Assembly (NCBI RefSeq): GCF_904848585.1
Contig: NZ_CAJHCR010000005.1
Span: 62,001 to 126,000, forward strand
Length of the DNA: 64,000 nt
From: Paraburkholderia kirstenboschensis
Lineage (GTDB): Bacteria; Pseudomonadota; Gammaproteobacteria; Burkholderiales; Burkholderiaceae
Direction: 5' to 3'
Below, one piece after another: positions 26,572 through 36,552 of this stretch. The translations under genes and the position numbers were made by a program. Position 1 is the stretch's first letter. Each line of letters begins with the position of its first letter. The notes beneath the pieces were generated by a model. The model saw only the letters and a program-made list of their open reading frames with translations. It did no database searches and had not been told where the DNA came from.

Positions 26572-27564
26572 ATGAAATCAGGAAAGCTGACGCGCATGGC
26601 AACTACGCTGAGCTTTGCCGCAGTCTGTTGCGCAAGCAACGTCGCACAAGCAAAAGATTCGCTGACGTTGATGTTGAACTACACGGTCAACGGCGCGGTC
26701 GCGCCGTTCTATCTCGGCAAGGTGAAGGGCTACTACGACGCCGAGGGCATCGATCTCAAGCTGATGGAGGGACACGGCTCGGGGCCGACAGTGCAGGCGG
26801 TGGCGACGCATAACGTCGACATTGGCTATGCGGACTTCAGCACGATGGTCAAGGTCGCGGCAATGGGCGCGCCCGTCAAAGCGATCGGCGTTCTCATGCA
26901 GGAGAATCCGACTTCCGTGGTGGGCCTTGCGGAGAAGAACATCAAAACACCGCAGGACATCAAGGGTAAAACGGTAGCGGTTGCACCCGGCGACGCCTCG
27001 TCGCAGTTATGGACGATGTTTATGAACAAGGTCGGCCTGAAGGACTCCGACTTCAAAACCATCACGGGCAATCCGCAGACCACCATCAACGCGGTTATCA
27101 CCGGTCAGGCCGATCTGCTCGTCGGCTTTGCGACGATTCCGCTCATCTCTGTCGAGCAGGCCACGAAAAAGCCCGCGCGCGCCATTCTGTTCGCCGACTA
27201 CAACGTGAACGTGGCGACGCTCAGCATCATCGCCCGCGACGACATGATCAAGGACCACGCCGAGCTGCTCAAGCGCTTCATGCGCGCGACCGCGAAGTCC
27301 GTGAACGATAGCGAGAAAGACCCCGCTGCAGCGGTGGATGCGCTGCTCAAGACACTGCCTGCCGCCGGTTCGCGCGACACGATGATCCGCACGCTGAAGG
27401 CGACGATTCCGTTCTATAGAACGCCCGATACAGAAAATGCGCCGATCTTCCATGTCAGCCCGAAGAATATCGACGACTCCGTGGCTGCAATCGTCCAGTA
27501 CAGCAAGCTCGATCCGGCGGCGAACGCGCCCGCGAAGTATTACACCGGCGCGTTCGTTCCATGA
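26572..27564 (+). CDS. ABC transporter substrate-binding protein (NMT1/SsuA type)
   Basis: About 330 residues from ATG 26572, which has a strong AGGAAGGAG. A Sec signal (MKSGKLTRMATTLSFAAVCC, cut near AQA) exports it to the periplasm. The mature part opens LTLMLNYTVNGAVAPFYLGKVKGYYDAEGIDL, the hallmark of the NMT1/SsuA class. Relatives bind sulfonates, pyrimidine precursors, riboflavin or aromatic acids, so the ligand is open. The context suggests the acid degraded by this block. Confidence 0.88.
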   Translation: MKSGKLTRMATTLSFAAVCCASNVAQAKDSLTLMLNYTVNGAVAPFYLGKVKGYYDAEGIDLKLMEGHGSGPTVQAVATHNVDIGYADFSTMVKVAAMGAPVKAIGVLMQENPTSVVGLAEKNIKTPQDIKGKTVAVAPGDASSQLWTMFMNKVGLKDSDFKTITGNPQTTINAVITGQADLLVGFATIPLISVEQATKKPARAILFADYNVNVATLSIIARDDMIKDHAELLKRFMRATAKSVNDSEKDPAAAVDALLKTLPAAGSRDTMIRTLKATIPFYRTPDTENAPIFHVSPKNIDDSVAAIVQYSKLDPAANAPAKYYTGAFVP

Positions 27565-27646
27565 GCCGCACGAGCTGCACAAGCCGCATGAGCGGCGATA
27601 GAGCCGCCGCGTCGTTCCCTCCCGTTCACCTGAAACCGGCCTCGCC

Positions 27647-28483
27647 ATGACCACCGTACTGAAGCTCGACGACAAGCATCACCGATCTTTTTCCGCGCCC
27701 GTGCCCGCTAAACCGCTGATCGAACTGCGCGGCGTGACCAAGAGCTATCGCAGCGCGCAAGGCATGATGGAAGCGTTGAAGCCGCTCGACTTCGAGATCC
27801 GCGAGCAGGAGTTCGTCTCGATCGTGGGGCCGTCCGGGTGCGGAAAAAGCACCTTGCTGAAGATGGTCGCCGGACTCGAACCCATTTCATCGGGAACCAT
27901 GACCTTGTCGGGTCAGCCTATTCGCGGGCCGCAAAAGAACGTGGGCATCGTGTTCCAGAGCGCCGTGCTACTTGCCTGGCGCAACGTGCTACGCAACATC
28001 CTGTTGCAGGCCGAGATGCGCCGCATGCCCAAGCGCGAAGCACGCGAGAAGGCGATGCAACTGATCGACATGGCGGGACTCAAGGGCTTCGAGGAAAAGT
28101 ATCCGTGGCAGCTTTCCGGCGGCATGCAACAGCGCGTCTCGATCTGCCGCGCGCTGCTGCATGAGCCGTCCGTTCTGTTGATGGACGAACCGTTCGGCGC
28201 GCTCGACGCAATGACGCGCGAAAGCATGAACATGGAGCTACAGCGCATCTGGCTGGAGTCGAAGAAAACGGTTCTGCTCATCACGCACAGCATTCCCGAA
28301 GCGGTATTTTTATCAGATCGCGTACTGGTGATGTCGGAGCGGCCGGGTTCGATCGCCGCGATCTACGACATCGAACTGCCGCGTCCGCGCTCATTGGAAG
28401 TGATGGCAACGCCCGCGTTTTTGCATTACACCAAGACCATTCGCGCGCACTTCAATGCGCAAGGATCGCTCGACGATCACTGA
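27647..28483 (+). CDS. ABC transporter ATP-binding protein (SsuB/TauB type)
   Basis: 278 residues. Walker A GPSGCGKST near residue 64, Q-loop in VFQSAVLL, signature LSGGMQQR near 160, Walker B LLMDEPFGALD near 181 and H-loop ITHSIPEA. It powers the permease and binding protein encoded just upstream. The unit permease-binding protein-ATPase ends at a strong terminator 20 bases downstream. Confidence 0.92.
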   Translation: MTTVLKLDDKHHRSFSAPVPAKPLIELRGVTKSYRSAQGMMEALKPLDFEIREQEFVSIVGPSGCGKSTLLKMVAGLEPISSGTMTLSGQPIRGPQKNVGIVFQSAVLLAWRNVLRNILLQAEMRRMPKREAREKAMQLIDMAGLKGFEEKYPWQLSGGMQQRVSICRALLHEPSVLLMDEPFGALDAMTRESMNMELQRIWLESKKTVLLITHSIPEAVFLSDRVLVMSERPGSIAAIYDIELPRPRSLEVMATPAFLHYTKTIRAHFNAQGSLDDH

Positions 28484-28502
28484 TTGCTTTGCGCGCAAGA
28501 AG

Positions 28503-28541
28503 AAGCCGGTTGGAACCTGCGAGGTTCCAACCGGCTTTTTT
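28503..28541 (+). terminator. Strong rho-independent terminator after the ABC importer
   Basis: A perfect 16-bp stem (28503-28518 with 28522-28537), 3-base loop GCG, then a run of T. It ends the importer unit. The porin gene converges on it, and its minus-strand transcript meets the same hairpin with only a weak T stretch, so it may serve both. Confidence 0.9.
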
Positions 28542-28568
28542 GTACGTCGATCAGAAGGGAAAGCACTG

Positions 28569-29660
28569 CTAGAACCAGTGATTCATGCCGAATGAGATGC
28601 CCGTCTGCTTCTGGTGGCCCGACGCATTCAACGTTGCATTGGTGACATAGACGCCGGTGAAATGCGTGTAGTCGATATCCGCATACAGCTCGGTGCGCTT
28701 CGAGAGCAGATAGTCGATGCCGAGAATCGCCACGTCTTTCCTGCCGTCGACGCCGCCCGTTTTGTTCTTATTGTCGTAGTACGCGGCAGTCACGCTGAAA
28801 AACGGCGTGGCCTGATAACGCACGCCGCCCCATAGATACTGATTGCGCGTCATGCTGCGCGCCGAGGCCGGCGTGTCCTGCAAATTGAGCGAATAGCCGG
28901 CCATGACGTCGACAGGTCCTACTGTCACCGCGCCGCCCGCCGTGTACTGGTCATTGCCGAAGTATTCGCTCGAAGTCGCCGTGAGCGGATTCGACTTATG
29001 TGTGTAGCCCGCGCCGAGTTTGATTGTCTGGCTGCGATAGTTCAGGCCGCCGGCCAGCGTCGAGCCGTGTGCGGCGCTGCCCGGCACGCCGCCCAGCGCG
29101 TACTCGCCGCGGACGACCCACGGTCCGAAAATGCCGCGATAGTTGATGTCATTGTCGTCGCGTCCGGTGTTGCCGCCCGACACCGCGGTCGACTCGGTAA
29201 TGCCGAGATAGTGGAAGTCGAACGGCTCGAAGTCCTTGATCAGGAAATGCTGCAACGTGAACTGGCGGCCAACGTCGATCTGCCCGAACGGGCCGCCGAC
29301 TCCAACAGTCGACGTGCGCTGGAAGATCTGATTGTTCGTGTTGTTGTTCGCACCGGTCGAGAGTACGAAGCCCGCTTCCAGATTGAAGCGCGCATAGTAG
29401 CCGCCGCCCAGGTCTTCCTTGCCTTCGAAGCCCCAACGGTTCGAGTTGTAGACGCCGTTCGACGCCATGGAAAGGGCCGCGCCGCCCGCCTTCGTTCCGT
29501 TCACGAGATTGCGCAAGCCGCCGTCGAGCGACCCGTATAGCGTGACGCTGCTCTGCGCATGCGCTGCGCCGCTCGAAAGTCCCAGCAGCGTGAATGCCGC
29601 CAGCGAGCGTGTCAAATTGCCTGCGCGTAAAGCGGGGACTACTCCTCCTTTTTCGTGCAT
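28569..29660 (-). CDS. Gram-negative trimeric porin (Burkholderia type), first copy
   Basis: 363 residues. Signal peptide with hydrophobic core SLAAFTLLGLSSGAAHAQ; the mature start SSVTLYGSLDGGLR is the standard opening of neisserial/Burkholderia porins. Alternating beta-strand pattern, the LGGGYYARFNLEAGF strand, and the terminal Phe (FGMNHWF) needed for outer-membrane assembly are all present. It is likely a 16-stranded channel for small anions. Lying between the ABC importer and UbiD 2, it may give the block's substrate access to the periplasm. No copy of the block dyad is seen upstream. Confidence 0.9.
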   Translation of the reverse strand: MHEKGGVVPALRAGNLTRSLAAFTLLGLSSGAAHAQSSVTLYGSLDGGLRNLVNGTKAGGAALSMASNGVYNSNRWGFEGKEDLGGGYYARFNLEAGFVLSTGANNNTNNQIFQRTSTVGVGGPFGQIDVGRQFTLQHFLIKDFEPFDFHYLGITESTAVSGGNTGRDDNDINYRGIFGPWVVRGEYALGGVPGSAAHGSTLAGGLNYRSQTIKLGAGYTHKSNPLTATSSEYFGNDQYTAGGAVTVGPVDVMAGYSLNLQDTPASARSMTRNQYLWGGVRYQATPFFSVTAAYYDNKNKTGGVDGRKDVAILGIDYLLSKRTELYADIDYTHFTGVYVTNATLNASGHQKQTGISFGMNHWF

Positions 29661-29856
29661 ATCTCCTCCATCGATGTCGTTCTATTGATATGGCGGGACG
29701 TGCAGGACGTGACGCTTCCTGCGTCGTCCACCGCGGGTACAGGAGCGTCCCGCTCGAAGCGACGTGCGGCGACCTGCGGGTCAAGGACCGCAGACCACGC
29801 GCAGCCGCGCGAGAGGCTCCCTTACTGCTTCGGGAAAGGCCGCAAGGTGAGGCGCT

Positions 29857-31497
29857 TTACATGTCCTTCTTTTCGGCGAAGAACCAGTCCGAGTCCTTGT
29901 TGATCCACTCGGGTCCGACGCGTTGACGCGTCTGTTCCTCGCCGGTCTCGAAGTACTCGCCCTTCACGGCGCGCTGCGCCATCGCTTCGTTGCGCTCGTC
30001 CCAGTCGCCCATCGACACGCCGAACCACGGCCATTCGGGACGCAGCGCGGGCAGGCCGAGTTCTTCCCAGATCGCCTTCGCGTTTTCCATGTACTCGCGA
30101 GTCGGAAGCGACAGCGGCGGCAGCTTCTCCTTGCGTGTCGCGTTCATCAGGATCACGCCGTCGACCGCGTCGTCACCGCGCTGCGCGCCCGAGGTGCGCG
30201 GACCGTGTCCGGTGTCGCGGCCGTGCAGGATCTGCACGTCCTTGATCGCGTTCATCCGGTAGCTCATCGACCAGAAGATCGCGTCGCTGTTCTCCGGGTT
30301 GATGTCGTTGCTCACCGCAACGACGAGCTTGCCGACGGCCGGCTGCAGCGACGCCGCGCCCATCAGCGCACGCCAGATTTCGGTCTCGGTTGCCTTCTCG
30401 CTGAACACGACGATTACGAGCTTGCGCAGATTGGTCAGCGGCTCGTGCATCACGACCTTTTCGACGCTTGCAATACGCAGCGAATTCTTCAGATGGTCGA
30501 GAAACAGCGGCTCAAAGGCGACCTTCTTGACGAGCGAGCTTTCGCTTGGCGTAACCTGGCTGATGATCGACACGAGATGCGCGTTCTTGCGCCGCGTGAT
30601 CGCGGTGACGTTCATGTACGGATTGAATTCCTGCAAATTCACGTGACCGTGCGATTCGCCGAACGGGCCTTCCGGTTCGAGCGTATCCGTCGGCACGAAG
30701 CCTTCGATCACGATCTCGGCGTCGGCCGGCACGAGCAGATCGTTGGTCTTGCACTTCACCACGCGCAGCGGTTCGCCCAGAATCGCGCCCGCGACGCCGA
30801 GTTCATCCACGTCGATAGGCAGTTTCTGCACCGAACAGAACGACACTGCCGGATGGCCGCCAATGACGAGGGCGGCGGGCATTGGCTTGCCCATCGCCTT
30901 GTACTTGAGCCAATGCTGATAGATGCCCTGCCCCATTTCGATCGACGGATTGCAGCCGACGCGGCGCTTGCCCTTGATCTGTCCGCGATACGTGCCCATG
31001 TTCTGAACGCCGTTTTCCGGATCGACGGAGATGTACTGCGAGCACGTCGTGTACGGCGCGTTATCGAAGCCCGGCGTCGAAATCGGAATCGGCAGATGTT
31101 CGAGGCCTTGACCGTCCACGTCGAGATCGTCGCCGATGAAGCACACTTCCTGGCACGGCGCTTCCCGCACCACCACGGGTGCGATCGGATTACCCTTGGC
31201 CTGCTGCCACTTCTTGCCGATCTGGTCGACAGGCACGCCCATGCCGATCGAGTACACCTCGCGGTTGATCGACAACGCGCCGACTACCACCGGCAGTTCA
31301 TATCGGCGCCCCTTGCTGTCGACCACGTTGTGAAACACGAACGCCTTTCTATCCGATTCTGGAATGCCGCCGCGCAACTGCCAGCGCACGAGCGGATGGA
31401 GTTCGGTGTCCTTGTTGATTTCGCGATGCACGTGCACGACGAGGCCTTTTTCATCCAAGGCCTGCAAATGTGTCTGGAAAGAAGGGGGATTTTTCAT
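29857..31497 (-). CDS. UbiD family decarboxylase 2
   Basis: About 546 residues from ATG 31497. Longer than UbiD 1, with an extended C-terminus. Catalytic residues are present: Arg near 171 (GTYRGQ) and both glutamates of EGPFGE near 276 and 281. It is only distantly similar to UbiD 1, so the two probably act on different substrates or at different steps. It is divergent from ubiX, with dyads E and F between them, one 79 bases from this start. It decarboxylates an unsaturated or aromatic acid with prenyl-FMN; the substrate is unknown. Confidence 0.9.
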   Translation of the reverse strand: MKNPPSFQTHLQALDEKGLVVHVHREINKDTELHPLVRWQLRGGIPESDRKAFVFHNVVDSKGRRYELPVVVGALSINREVYSIGMGVPVDQIGKKWQQAKGNPIAPVVVREAPCQEVCFIGDDLDVDGQGLEHLPIPISTPGFDNAPYTTCSQYISVDPENGVQNMGTYRGQIKGKRRVGCNPSIEMGQGIYQHWLKYKAMGKPMPAALVIGGHPAVSFCSVQKLPIDVDELGVAGAILGEPLRVVKCKTNDLLVPADAEIVIEGFVPTDTLEPEGPFGESHGHVNLQEFNPYMNVTAITRRKNAHLVSIISQVTPSESSLVKKVAFEPLFLDHLKNSLRIASVEKVVMHEPLTNLRKLVIVVFSEKATETEIWRALMGAASLQPAVGKLVVAVSNDINPENSDAIFWSMSYRMNAIKDVQILHGRDTGHGPRTSGAQRGDDAVDGVILMNATRKEKLPPLSLPTREYMENAKAIWEELGLPALRPEWPWFGVSMGDWDERNEAMAQRAVKGEYFETGEEQTRQRVGPEWINKDSDWFFAEKKDM

Positions 31498-31575
31498 GGC
31501 TGTCCGGTGAATGACCAAGGGAAACGACGGTGAGCGCAGACTGAGGCAGAACGCCCTCCCCTCGCAAACGCTGAT

Positions 31576-31595
31576 TTCTCATGTACGTCATGAAC
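31576..31595 (+). promoter_or_regulatory. Regulon dyad site E (UbiD 2)
   Basis: TTCTCATGTACGTCATGAAC: exact match to CTCAT-N6-CATGAA, 79 bases upstream of the UbiD 2 start. Confidence 0.6.
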
Positions 31596-31621
31596 GGATT
31601 TCATCTGCGGGCAATGAAAAG

Positions 31622-31641
31622 ACCTCATGCCATGCATGAAC
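31622..31641 (+). promoter_or_regulatory. Regulon dyad site F (UbiX)
   Basis: ACCTCATGCCATGCATGAAC: exact match to CTCAT-N6-CATGAA, 88 bases upstream of the UbiX start and 26 bases from site E. Confidence 0.55.
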
Positions 31642-31728
31642 AGATTTCGTTTGAAGGACGCAGCGCATGTCATGCAACCTGAGCGCGCAGACACACGAAC
31701 ATGCCGCACTGCGGATCAACGGGAGACG

Positions 31729-32337
31729 ATGAACATGGACCGGCCCAAACGTATCGTGGTGGGAATCAGCGGCGCTTCAGGCGTCGTCTATGGCGTCAGG
31801 CTGCTGGAAATGCTGCGCGCGCTCGATGTGGAATCGCATCTGGTTATGAGCCGCTCGGCCCAGATGACGCTCGCGTACGAAACGGATCTGCGCACGGCCG
31901 ACGTGCAGGCGCTCGCCCATGAGCACTATCCGAACGCCGATATTGGAGCCGCGATTTCGAGCGGGTCGTTTCGCGTCGACGGCATGATCGTCGCACCATG
32001 TTCGATGAAGACGCTCGCGGAGATCGCGACCGGCAATACGGGTTCGTTGCTGTCGCGCGCCGCGGATGTGATGCTGAAGGAGCGCAAGCGGGTGGTGCTG
32101 ATGGTGCGTGAAACGCCGCTGCATCTCGGGCATCTGCGCAATATGACGGCCGCGACGGAAACGGGCGCGATCATCTATCCGCCGGTGCCGGCGTTCTACG
32201 CGCGGCCCGAGAACTTGCAGTCCATGATCGATCACACGCTTGGACGTGTTCTCGATCTGTTCGATATCGACGCGGGCACGGTCAAGCGCTGGACCGGCGA
32301 AGGGAGTCAGAAGCTTGTCAGCGTGGCGAACGGTTGA
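31729..32337 (+). CDS. ubiX: Flavin prenyltransferase UbiX/Pad1 family
   Basis: 202 residues from ATG 31729, with GGGAG four bases upstream. RIVVGISGASGVVYGVRLLE at residues 6-25 is the FMN-binding opening of UbiX. The motifs VAPCSMKTLAEIATG near 87-101 and MVRETPLHLGHLRNM near 122-136 are also typical. The enzyme joins dimethylallyl phosphate to FMN, giving the prenyl-FMN that UbiD decarboxylases need. It is divergent from UbiD 2 and is the only UbiX in the window, so it probably serves both UbiDs. A housekeeping ubiX for ubiquinone is expected elsewhere. Confidence 0.92.
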   Translation: MNMDRPKRIVVGISGASGVVYGVRLLEMLRALDVESHLVMSRSAQMTLAYETDLRTADVQALAHEHYPNADIGAAISSGSFRVDGMIVAPCSMKTLAEIATGNTGSLLSRAADVMLKERKRVVLMVRETPLHLGHLRNMTAATETGAIIYPPVPAFYARPENLQSMIDHTLGRVLDLFDIDAGTVKRWTGEGSQKLVSVANG

Positions 32338-32361
32338 ACCGCGCGCCTGAAGGGAATCTCA

Positions 32362-33315
32362 TCAAGCCCCCACTCGCTGCTTCGCCCGCCCGCGGGCCGC
32401 GCCGCTGCGCGCCTGCGGAACAACCTCCGCGAGCAGTTCGTCATGCAGTCCACGCAAGACTTCCACGAACGCCGACGCGAGCCGCTCCCGCGGCCTGTGC
32501 GGCGGAAACAGCAGATAGGTCTGAAAGCGCGTAGCCGGCACGAACGGGCGGATCGCGATATCCGGCCCGGCATAGTCGCGCGCGACGATTGGATGCGCGA
32601 GCGTCACGCCCATGCCGTGACGAACCATCTCGCAGCACATTGCCGTGTATTGCGCCTCGATTGCCAGCACGCGCTGCACGCCCGCGCGCAGGAACACTTC
32701 GTCCATCAACGCGCGCGTGCCGTCACCGTGACACAGCGAAATGAACGACTCGCCCTCAAGGTCCTCGGGCTTGATGCTGCGTTTCGCCGCGAGCCGATGC
32801 GCAGCGGGCATCACGCAAACGGCGGCCACGTCCGATAGCTGCTCGACCTCGCAATCGGATGCCTCGCTCACGTACACTGCCACGCCCAGGTCGCAAAACT
32901 GCGAAGCGGTCCAATGATTGACCGTGGCCGACGTGTTCACATGAAGCGACACGGTCACATCCGGAAACAGCTCGACGAAGCGTTTGATCGCATGCGGCAC
33001 CAGCGTCATGCCCGCCGAAGGCATGGCCGCGATACGCAAACGCCCGCTGCCGAGGTTGCGAATCTGCGCGGCCGCATTCGCCAAACCTTGCAATCCGACG
33101 AAAGCGCGGTCGACCTCGCGAAAGAACGCCTCGCCCTCGCTCGTCGGAATCAGGCGCACGCCGCTGCGCTGAAAAAGTTGCAAGCCGGTATCGCGCTCCA
33201 GTTGTGCGATGAGGCGGCTCACATTCGGCTGCGACGTGAAGAGAGCCTTGGCGGCGGCGGTCATCGACCCCGACACCATGACCGCGCGAAACGCCTCGAT
33301 GTGCTTGAGATTCAT
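32362..33315 (-). CDS. LysR family regulator of the amine/opine dehydrogenase operon
   Basis: 317 residues. Helix-turn-helix at residues 1-60 (MNLKHIEAFRAVMVSGSMTAAAKALFTSQPNVSRLIAQLE), effector domain from about residue 92 (GRLRIAAMPSAGMTLVPHA). The N-terminus resembles the NocR/OccR opine regulators. It is divergent from the binding-protein gene at 33473 across 157 bases that hold a TATC-N11-GATA dyad, so it most likely controls the nine-gene operon to the right, induced by the transported compound. It converges on ubiX with a 24-base gap. Confidence 0.88.
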   Translation of the reverse strand: MNLKHIEAFRAVMVSGSMTAAAKALFTSQPNVSRLIAQLERDTGLQLFQRSGVRLIPTSEGEAFFREVDRAFVGLQGLANAAAQIRNLGSGRLRIAAMPSAGMTLVPHAIKRFVELFPDVTVSLHVNTSATVNHWTASQFCDLGVAVYVSEASDCEVEQLSDVAAVCVMPAAHRLAAKRSIKPEDLEGESFISLCHGDGTRALMDEVFLRAGVQRVLAIEAQYTAMCCEMVRHGMGVTLAHPIVARDYAGPDIAIRPFVPATRFQTYLLFPPHRPRERLASAFVEVLRGLHDELLAEVVPQARSGAARGRAKQRVGA

Positions 33316-33349
33316 GCGTGTTTTCCCCAGGCTAATGCCTTCTGATCCA

Positions 33350-33368
33350 TATCATCCATGCATAGATA
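33350..33368. promoter_or_regulatory. Candidate LysR box, TATC-N11-GATA
   Basis: The dyad TATC-N11-GATA lies 35 bases from the LysR start and about 105 from the start of the divergent transport gene. It fits the T-N11-A rule for LysR boxes, but only four bases per arm match. Confidence 0.35.
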
Positions 33369-33472
33369 GGTATTTTATTCGTATTGGACGACATGACCAG
33401 CCGGCGCGACACTGCTTTTCACCGACGGGCAGCGAAGCCCGCCCCCACACATCGGAACTGGAGATCGTCGTC

Positions 33473-34540
33473 ATGAAAAGAGCGTTGCATCGCCGTCTGT
33501 CCGCCCCGTCCCACACCGCAATCGCGGCCGTTTCATTCGCCTTGAGCCTCGCCGCGCCGCTTCTCGCGCAAGCCGAGACCACGCTCTATGTCGCCAACGT
33601 AGGCGGTTCAAACGAGCAGGTCTACCGGCAAAAAATCATTCCGCCGTTCGAAAAGGCGCATAACGTCAAGATCGTCTACGTCGCGGGAAATTCAAGCGAT
33701 ACGCTCGCCAAGCTCCAGGCGCAGAAAGGCCACCAGCAGATCAACGTCGCGGTAATGGACGACGGCCCCATGTATCAGGCGATGCAACTGAACCTGTGCG
33801 CAAAACTCGACGACGCGCCCGTGATGCAGGACGTCTACCCGCTCGCGAGGCTCGGCCCCACTGCGATAGGCGTCGGCATGGTCGCAACCGGCATTGGCTA
33901 CAACGAGGAAGCGTTCAAAAAGGCCGGCCTGCCGCCGCCCGATTCGTGGAAGTCGCTTACGGACAGCCGCATCAAGGGCAAGCTCGGCGTGCCGCCGATC
34001 ACCAACACGTACGGCCTGCACACGCTCGTGATGCTCGCGCGTCTGTCCGGCGGCGGCGAGAAAAACATCGATCCGGGTTTTACCGCAATGACGAAACAGG
34101 TCGCACCGAACGTGCTGTCCTGGGCGCCGACGCCCGGCGAGATGGACGGCCACATGCAATCCGGCGACGTGATCCTCGCGCCGTATGGCAGCGGCCGCGC
34201 GGTGGCACTTCAGAACACCGGCTTTCCGCTGAAGTTCATCTACCCGAAGGAAGGCGCGGTCGCGTTGCAGGTGGCCGCGTGCGTGGTCGCGGAAAACGCG
34301 CAGCCGCAGCTCTCGCAGCAGTTCGTGCAATACCTGCTGACTCCGGAGGTGCAGACGTTGCAGGCGCAAGGCATCGGTCTCGGTCCGGTCAACAAGACGG
34401 TAAAGCTGACGCCTGAAATCGCTGCCCGCGTGCCCTACGGTCCCGATCAGATCTCGAAGCTGACCGCGATGGACTGGGCGACGATCAACCAGCATCGCAC
34501 CGAATGGACGGAGCGCTGGAACCGTTCGGTCGAGCGCTGA
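33473..34540 (+). CDS. ABC transporter substrate-binding protein (PotD/AfuA-like)
   Basis: 355 residues from ATG 33473, with GGAG nine bases upstream. The signal peptide core IAAVSFALSLAAPLLAQA gives a periplasmic protein. The mature chain (TTLYVANVGGSNEQVYRQKI, then KIVYVAGNSSDTLAKLQAQ) follows family 1 extracellular solute-binding proteins of the spermidine/putrescine-iron class. It is the first gene of an operon that continues with ATPase, two permeases and an amine-type dehydrogenase, so its ligand is probably an amine, imino acid or opine-like compound. Confidence 0.88.
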   Translation: MKRALHRRLSAPSHTAIAAVSFALSLAAPLLAQAETTLYVANVGGSNEQVYRQKIIPPFEKAHNVKIVYVAGNSSDTLAKLQAQKGHQQINVAVMDDGPMYQAMQLNLCAKLDDAPVMQDVYPLARLGPTAIGVGMVATGIGYNEEAFKKAGLPPPDSWKSLTDSRIKGKLGVPPITNTYGLHTLVMLARLSGGGEKNIDPGFTAMTKQVAPNVLSWAPTPGEMDGHMQSGDVILAPYGSGRAVALQNTGFPLKFIYPKEGAVALQVAACVVAENAQPQLSQQFVQYLLTPEVQTLQAQGIGLGPVNKTVKLTPEIAARVPYGPDQISKLTAMDWATINQHRTEWTERWNRSVER

Positions 34541-34597
34541 TCCGCGGCACCGGCAAGTCCCTCGCGCGGCGCGCGATCTGATGAAGGAGCGAGGCGC

Positions 34598-35663
<1,066 letters not shown>

Positions 35664-35677
<14 letters not shown>

Positions 35678-36536
35678 CGACGACCGCCCCGGCGCCACGC
35701 CGTGGTTGCTGTCGGGGCCGGCGCTGCTGCTCTTTATCGGTCTCTTACTGGTGCCGCTGCTGCTCACGCTGATGCTGTCGTTCCGCGTGTTCAGCGATAC
35801 GGCCGGCGTCACGGCTGCCTATACGCTCACGAACTACTGGGCGGTAGTCAGCGACCCGTATTACGGCACGATCTTCCTGCGCACAGCAGGTCTGGCCTTC
35901 GCCGTCACGCTGCTGTCCATCGTGCTCGGCGTGCCCGAGACCATCGTGCTCGCGCGGATGAAGCGTCCGTGGCAGTCGCTGTGTCTGCTGGTGGTACTGG
36001 GGCCTTTGCTTATTTCGGTGGTGGTGCGTACGCTCGGCTGGCAGATTCTGCTCGGTAACAACGGTGTGCTCAACAATGTGCTCCAGTCGCTGCATGTGAC
36101 CAACGAGCCCATCCGTCTGGTGTTCACGATGACGGGCATGATCATCGCGCTCACCCACGTGCTGGTGCCCTTCATGGTGATGTCGGTCTGGGCGACCATG
36201 CAGAAGCTTGATCCGCAAGTGGAATGGGCCGGCCGCTCGCTCGGCGGCTCGCCGTTCGCAGTGTTTCGCCGCGTGGTGCTGCCGCAGATCATGCCGGGCG
36301 TGCTGTCGGGCTCGATCATCGTGTTCGCGCTGTCGGCATCCGCTTTCGCTACGCCCGCGCTGATCGGCGGACGGCGCCTGAAGGTGGTCGCCACCGCCGC
36401 CTACGACGAATTCCTCGGCACGCTCAACTGGCCGCTCGGCGCGAGCATCGCCGTGCTGCTGCTGATCGCCAACGTGGCAATCGTGATGGGCTGCAGCCGA
36501 CTCGCCGAACGCCGTTTCCGGCACATCTTCGATTGA
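35664..36536 (+). CDS. ABC transporter permease (PotB-like)
   Basis: 290 residues with six membrane segments and the cytoplasmic EAA-like loop EWAGRSLGGSPFAVFRRVVLPQIMPG near residues 191-216. It overlaps the ATPase gene by 14 bases and precedes the second permease by 16. It would form a heterodimeric channel with that partner in the inner membrane. Confidence 0.9.
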
Positions 36537-36552
36537 GCGAAGGACAGCGATC

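Noticed and set aside
29923..31533. Long open frame on the plus strand opposite UbiD 2
   Set aside because: Rich in Arg, His and Ala with no family features. It is the antisense shadow of a clear UbiD gene in high-GC DNA.
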